Both the position numbers and the translations under genes were made by a program. A DNA stretch of 64,000 nucleotides, from NCBI GenBank assembly GCA_937872895.1, contig CALMUP010000013.1, positions 124,001 through 188,000 on the forward strand, read 5' to 3'. Position 1 is the first letter of the stretch; each line of letters begins with the position of its first letter. This document shows positions 60,414 through 64,000 of this stretch, one piece after another. Below the pieces are notes generated by a model. It ran no database searches. It saw nothing but the letters and a program-made list of their open reading frames with translations, and was not told the origin of the DNA. The stretch comes from an uncultured Verrucomicrobiota bacterium (lineage in GTDB: Bacteria > Verrucomicrobiota > Kiritimatiellia > CAIVKH01).

Positions 60414-60692
60414 TTACTCGGACTTCTTGGTCGAGCTGTACTTGCCCTTGATGTTCTCGCGGTAGTACGTGCCCTGCGACTCGCTGTTCTTCAGGCCCTC
60501 GTGCACCTCGGCCGGAACATCGGCATATTCATAGGTGCCGCGCTCAAACACCACGGTCAGCGTCTTGGCATCCGCATCGTACGTGATCGAGCTGATCGCT
60601 TCGGAGGAGCTGGAGGTGTCGGTGGTTTCGGCCAGGACCGGACCGGCCACGGTCAGGCACAATGCAAACAACAAGCATACGAATGTCTTCAT
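60414..60692 (-). CDS. Exported KTSC-domain protein
   Basis: 92 residues with a signal peptide ([21 protein letters not shown]). The mature part is a KTSC domain: [57 protein letters not shown]. This is a small beta domain with the SxxIxxIxYD and Y-x-Y-x-x-VP landmarks; in the intracellular versions it is linked to lysyl-tRNA synthetase-related or RNA proteins. An exported form is less usual and its role is unknown. The ribosome site GGGAGA supports the ATG. It lies 43 bp upstream of the photolyase on the same strand and diverges from the surA-like gene. Confidence 0.85.
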   Translation of the reverse strand: MKTFVCLLFALCLTVAGPVLAETTDTSSSSEAISSITYDADAKTLTVVFERGTYEYADVPAEVHEGLKNSESQGTYYRENIKGKYSSTKKSE

Positions 60693-60795
60693 AAGGATCT
60701 CCCGTTGCGTTCCATCATAACGGAATCACCCGCGAATGCAGCATTCTTTTGCCTCCCGGCCCGCGCTAAATCGATTGCTAAAACCGCCGCGGATT

Positions 60796-60808
60796 TGCCA
60801 TGATGGCA
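60796..60808. promoter_or_regulatory. 13-bp palindrome ahead of the surA-like gene
   Basis: TGCCAT-G-ATGGCA is a perfect palindrome ending five bases before the ATG at 60814, in the divergent space to the KTSC gene. It could be an operator or a short stem affecting initiation. Confidence 0.3.
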
Positions 60809-60813
60809 GGCTT

Positions 60814-61803
60814 ATGAAAACGCGTCTCCATCCATGGTTGGCCGGCCTGTTTGCGGTGGTGTGCAGCTTGCAACCGGCCGCCGGTTCCGCCAAGTTGCCG
60901 CTCGACGGCTTTGCCGCCGTGGTCAATGAACGCACGATCACCATCGGGGATGTGATGATGACCATCCACGAGGCCGAGGAGCGCCTGCGTATCCTGTACG
61001 GTGGCGACGAGCTGGATGCCAAGCGCCGCGAGCTGTTCCGCTCGGGTCTGGAGCGGCTGATCGATCAGGCCCTGATCATCGAGGAGTTCGGCACCCGCAA
61101 GGACATGCAGATTCCCGAACGCATGGTCGACGACCGCGTGAACGAAATCGTCTTCGAGCGCTTCAACAACGACCGCTCCGCTTTGATGTCGGCCCTGGCC
61201 GAGGACCAGATCACCTTTGCCGACTGGCGCGATACGATCCGCGACCGCCTGATCGTCATGGCCCTGCGCCGCGTGGAGATCGGCGACCGCATCATCATCT
61301 CGCCCACCCAGGTCCGCCAGGCCTACGAGGAACGCAAGGACCGCTACCACAGCCCCGGCCAGGTAAAGCTGCGCCTGATCTACCTGCCCCTCGAGAACCC
61401 GCCCGAGGCCGCGCATGAGGCGGCCGTCGCCGCGCGCGCCCGCATCGAGGCCGGCGAGGCCTTCGCCGACGTGGCGAAAGAGGTCTCGCAGGACCCGTCC
61501 GCCCCGCTCGGCGGCGACTGGGGCTGGCTCGATCCGGCGATGCTGCGCGAGGAACTGAAGACCGTCGCATCCGGCCTCGCCGTCGGCACGGTCAGCGACA
61601 TCGTGTTCACCCCCGAGGGCTATTACCTGTTGCAGCTCGACGAACGCCGCGACGCCTCGACCAAGTCGTTCGAGGAGGTCCGCGCCGAGATCGAGGCCGA
61701 GCTGCGCGAGCGCGAAAGCGAACGACTTTACGCCGACTGGATGAAGCGGCTGCGCCAGAAATTTTCCGTGATCTACTACATTCCCGTCGAACCCACGCCA
61801 TGA
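60814..61803 (+). CDS. Periplasmic SurA-like peptidyl-prolyl isomerase/chaperone
   Basis: 329 residues with a signal peptide (LAGLFAVVCSLQPAAG). The N-terminal chaperone domain begins AAVVNERTITIGDVM and includes RERLIDQALI-like helices (LERLIDQALIIEEFG, MVDDRVNEIVFERFNNDRSAL). A parvulin rotamase domain follows around 190-280 (YHSPGQVKLRLIYLPLE, AFADVAKEVSQDPSAPLGGDWGWLDP, GTVSDIVFTPEGYYLLQLDERR), then a C-terminal helix. There is one rotamase unit, as in many minimal SurA/PrsA proteins. It assists outer-membrane and secreted protein folding, fitting the many exported proteins here. Its TGA overlaps the pdxA ATG. Confidence 0.92.
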   Translation: MKTRLHPWLAGLFAVVCSLQPAAGSAKLPLDGFAAVVNERTITIGDVMMTIHEAEERLRILYGGDELDAKRRELFRSGLERLIDQALIIEEFGTRKDMQIPERMVDDRVNEIVFERFNNDRSALMSALAEDQITFADWRDTIRDRLIVMALRRVEIGDRIIISPTQVRQAYEERKDRYHSPGQVKLRLIYLPLENPPEAAHEAAVAARARIEAGEAFADVAKEVSQDPSAPLGGDWGWLDPAMLREELKTVASGLAVGTVSDIVFTPEGYYLLQLDERRDASTKSFEEVRAEIEAELRERESERLYADWMKRLRQKFSVIYYIPVEPTP

Positions 61804-62822
61804 GGCAAACCGTCCGCATCGGCATCACCGCCGGCGACATCAACGGCATCGGTATCGAGGTCGCCCTGAAGGCGCTGCACGGCGCGGACCTCCCCGCCGG
61901 CCAGCGTGCGATCCTTATTGGCGACCTCCCGGTCATCCGTGCCCAGTGCCGCCGCTTCCGCCTCCCCGTCCCGCCCGCGTGGGATCCCGCCGAAGGCCCC
62001 GTGCCCGCCGCGCCGGTCGTGGTCTGGGACCCCTGGCCCGGCCAGGGCCTGCGCTGGGAACCGGGCACGTTGCGCGCCGAGGCCGGTCGCGCCGCCGCCG
62101 AGTGGATCACCTTTGGCGTGCAGGCCTGCCAACGCGGCATCCTCGACGCCCTGGTCACCGCGCCGATCAGCAAGGAGGGCCTGCACCGCGCCGGGTATGC
62201 CTATCCCGGCCATACCGAGATGCTCGCCGCGCTGACCGGGACCAAACGCTTCGCGATGATGCTGTTCGGCGGCCCGCTCCGCGTCGTGCTGGCCACCCGC
62301 CACATCCCGATCTCCGCCGTGCCCGCCGCGCTGACCCCCGCCGTCGTGCGCGACGCGGTGCGCATCACCGACGAGGGCCTGCGCTGGATGGGCCAACGCC
62401 GCCGCCGCATCGCGGTCTGCGGCCTCAACCCCCACGCCGGGGAAGGTGGCCACATCGGCGACGAGGACCAGCGCGTCATCGCCCCGGTGGTGCGGGCCCT
62501 GCGCCGCGCCGGCCTCGACGTGCACGGGCCGCTGCCCGGCGACACCGTGTTCCATCACGCCGCCACCGGTGCCTACGATGCCGTTGTCGCGATGTACCAC
62601 GACCAGGGCCTCGCCCCGCTCAAGCTCATCGCCTTCGATTCCGGTGTCAACCTGACCCTCGGCCTGCCCCTCGTGCGCACCTCGCCCGACCACGGCACCG
62701 CCTACGCCATCGCCGGAAAAAACCGCGCGAACCCCGCGAGCATGGCCGAGGCCATCGCCCAGGCCCGCCGCCTCGCCGGGCGCACCAACCCGTGGCGCCG
62801 GAAGCAGACGCCTTCCCGATGA
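61800..62822 (+). CDS. pdxA: 4-hydroxythreonine-4-phosphate dehydrogenase
   Basis: 340 residues, normal length. It oxidises 4-phosphohydroxy-L-threonine with NAD in the DXP-dependent pyridoxal-phosphate pathway. Landmarks are GITAGDINGIGIEVALKAL at the start (a variant of GDPxGIGPE), VTAPISKEGLHRAGYAYPGHTEML, the metal-site YHDQGLAPLKLIAFDSGVN and TSPDHGTAYAIAGKNRANPASM. The first motif has Asn where Pro is common, a mild change. It overlaps the surA-like gene and rsmA by 4 bp on each side (ATGA), the same surA-pdxA-rsmA order known from E. coli. Confidence 0.94.
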   Translation: MRQTVRIGITAGDINGIGIEVALKALHGADLPAGQRAILIGDLPVIRAQCRRFRLPVPPAWDPAEGPVPAAPVVVWDPWPGQGLRWEPGTLRAEAGRAAAEWITFGVQACQRGILDALVTAPISKEGLHRAGYAYPGHTEMLAALTGTKRFAMMLFGGPLRVVLATRHIPISAVPAALTPAVVRDAVRITDEGLRWMGQRRRRIAVCGLNPHAGEGGHIGDEDQRVIAPVVRALRRAGLDVHGPLPGDTVFHHAATGAYDAVVAMYHDQGLAPLKLIAFDSGVNLTLGLPLVRTSPDHGTAYAIAGKNRANPASMAEAIAQARRLAGRTNPWRRKQTPSR

Positions 62823-63676
62823 ACGACCTCCCCAAACTCACCAGCCCCAGCCAGGTCCGCGCCTGGATCGAGGCCAACCAGTTCCTGCCCAGCAAGGTGC
62901 TCGGTCAGAATTTCCTGATCGACGGCAACATCCTGCGCATCATGGTCGAGACCGCCGCGATCGGCCCCGATGACGGCGTGCTCGAAGTCGGACCCGGCCT
63001 CGGCGTGCTGACCGGCCCGCTCAGCGAAGCCGCCGCCCGCCTCGTCGCCGTCGAGAAGGACCCGCGCCTCGCCGACCACCTCGCCGCCGCCTTCCGCGAC
63101 CGCCCCTCGGTCACCCTCGTCCGCGGTGATGCCCTCGCCACCGACCTCGGCGCGCTCAAGCGCGAACACCGCCTCACCCGGTTCGTCTCGAACCTGCCCT
63201 ACTCGGTGGGCAGCCGCGTGCTCGTCGATTGCTTCCAGTTGCCCGACGGCTTCGAACGCCTCGTCGTCACCGTGCAACTCGAGGTCGCCGAACGCCTCGC
63301 CGCCCGCCCCGGCACCGCCGACTACGGCCTGCTCGCGGTCTGGGCGCAGCTCGACCACGAAGCCCGCATCGTCAAGCGCGTCGCCCACGGCTGCTTCTAC
63401 CCGCGCCCGCAGGTCACCTCGGCCATCGTCGAACTCGTGCGCACCCGCGCCCGCCGCGCCGCGCTCCCCGAGCCCGCCCGGTTCGACGCACTGATCAAGC
63501 ACGCCTTCTCCCAGCGCCGCAAACAGCTCGGCACCTCCCTCGCCTCGTTCCGTCATCCCGCCGCGCCCGCCGCAGCCGACGCCGCCCCGCGCGCCGGCAT
63601 CGACCCCACCCGCCGCCCGGAAACCCTCGCCGTCGAGGAATGGATCGCCCTCGACGCCGCCTGTGCCGCACCATGA
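62819..63676 (+). CDS. rsmA: 16S rRNA (adenine1518/1519-N6)-dimethyltransferase
   Basis: 285 residues. Rossmann methyltransferase motif I is EVGPGLGVLT, the acidic motif II VAVEKD, and motif IV is NLPYSVGSRVL, the N-[IL]-P-Y of N6-adenine methylases. KVLGQNFLIDGNIL at the start and CFYPRPQVTSAIV and AFSQRRKQLGTSL near the end are KsgA/RsmA signatures. It dimethylates two adjacent adenines in helix 45 of 16S rRNA during 30S assembly; era also acts on 30S assembly. It is translationally coupled to pdxA upstream and to the PAS protein downstream. Confidence 0.96.
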   Translation: MNDLPKLTSPSQVRAWIEANQFLPSKVLGQNFLIDGNILRIMVETAAIGPDDGVLEVGPGLGVLTGPLSEAAARLVAVEKDPRLADHLAAAFRDRPSVTLVRGDALATDLGALKREHRLTRFVSNLPYSVGSRVLVDCFQLPDGFERLVVTVQLEVAERLAARPGTADYGLLAVWAQLDHEARIVKRVAHGCFYPRPQVTSAIVELVRTRARRAALPEPARFDALIKHAFSQRRKQLGTSLASFRHPAAPAAADAAPRAGIDPTRRPETLAVEEWIALDAACAAP

Positions 63677-64000
63677 AACCCCCGTTGCCGACCAAACCAC
63701 CTAATCCGTGTGACCCCATGACCACCCCTTCCGACGCCGGCATGCTGGACTTGCTTGCCATCTACCACGGGCTGTTCGACACCTCGCCCGATCCGATCTA
63801 CATCGAGGACGAGCAGGGCATCGTGCTCGACGCCAACCGCGCCGCCTGCCGCTTCCAGGGTCTGACCCGGGACGAACTGGTCGGCTGCAACGTGCTCGCC
63901 CTCGTCCCCAGTTCCGAGCGCGACCGGCTCGGGCGCGATTTCCGCCGCTGGTTTTCCGGCGAGCTGACCAGTTACGAAGGGTTCACCCAGCGCCACGACG
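63673..64000 (+). CDS. PAS-domain protein, 3' end beyond the window
   Basis: About 109 residues are visible before the window ends. The ATG at 63673 overlaps the rsmA stop (ATGA), like the other junctions of this operon; an in-frame ATG at 63718 is an alternative start. After a Pro-rich leader, LDLLAIYHGLFDTSPDPIYIEDEQGIVLDANRAACRFQGLTRDELVG is a typical PAS domain entry, continuing LVPSSERDRLGRDFRRWFSGEL. The output domain is not visible; a histidine kinase or diguanylate cyclase is likely by family. PAS domains sense redox, light or ligands. Confidence 0.82.
   Translation, partial: MKPPLPTKPPNPCDPMTTPSDAGMLDLLAIYHGLFDTSPDPIYIEDEQGIVLDANRAACRFQGLTRDELVGCNVLALVPSSERDRLGRDFRRWFSGELTSYEGFTQRHD

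Noticed and set aside
1-64000. Search by eye for tRNA, rRNA, integrases, transposases, toxin-antitoxin pairs and phage genes
   Set aside because: No cloverleaf with TTCGA-type arm, rRNA stretch, transposase motif or recombinase motif was recognised. Short RNAs could still be missed without a covariance search.

Overview
This is a high-GC bacterial chromosome segment. It has no rRNA, tRNA, CRISPR array, transposase or phage gene that I can see. I infer a member of the PVC superphylum, most likely Kiritimatiellota or another Verrucomicrobiota lineage. The reasons are the many very large secreted proteins with DxDxDG calcium-loop tails, LamG and right-handed beta-helix proteins, a short pseudopilin with the FTLIE start and a late DGH motif, and a TPR/ExbB/ExbD/ExbD/vWA operon. 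No marker gene here fixes the genus. Coding density is high and no gene-free stretch exceeds about 250 bp.

Region 1 (1-30.9 kb) is an exoprotein island: a truncated secreted protein, an AraC regulator, a secreted esterase, a LamG protein, a pseudopilin, a Met-rich exported protein and a CPMC protein that may handle metal. These are followed by an exonuclease/phosphatase-fold enzyme, two tandem subtilases, a GH57 glycosidase with starch-binding-like modules, a DoxX/YkgB-like membrane protein and two beta-helix proteins. Eight of these, plus the esterase at 55.2-58.3 kb, end the same way: a W-E-x-x-x-F and DxDxDG loop segment, then a 65-80 residue beta domain finishing close to Y/F-R-x-x-x-P. 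I infer a shared surface-targeting or anchoring tail.

Region 2 (31-43.4 kb) holds pyruvate carboxylase coupled to biotin-protein ligase, a SOUL-family protein, a small STAS-like protein and a tightly overlapping envelope operon. That operon reads TPR, TPR, ExbB, ExbD, ExbD and a membrane-anchored vWA protein where TonB would be expected.

Region 3 (43.6-55.2 kb) has a large hybrid histidine kinase, a 2Fe-2S ferredoxin convergent with and overlapping tatA, a lipoprotein, a MagIII-like glycosylase, a beta-CASP RNase-like enzyme, era, a TMTC-like membrane TPR protein, a BON lipoprotein, a degenerate C39-peptidase/TPR lipoprotein and a TPR membrane protein.

Region 4 (55.2-64 kb) has a secreted esterase that shares a module with the GH57 enzyme, a DoxX protein, a photolyase, a KTSC protein, and the cluster surA-like/pdxA/rsmA/PAS protein, whose genes are coupled by 4-bp ATGA overlaps.

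Several genes lack a Shine-Dalgarno sequence and instead carry a TAnnnT box 5-6 bases before the start codon, which suggests leaderless transcription. Other signals include a perfect 14-bp hairpin that buries the ribosome binding site of one subtilase, and a small dispersed palindromic repeat that has apparently entered the photolyase reading frame.
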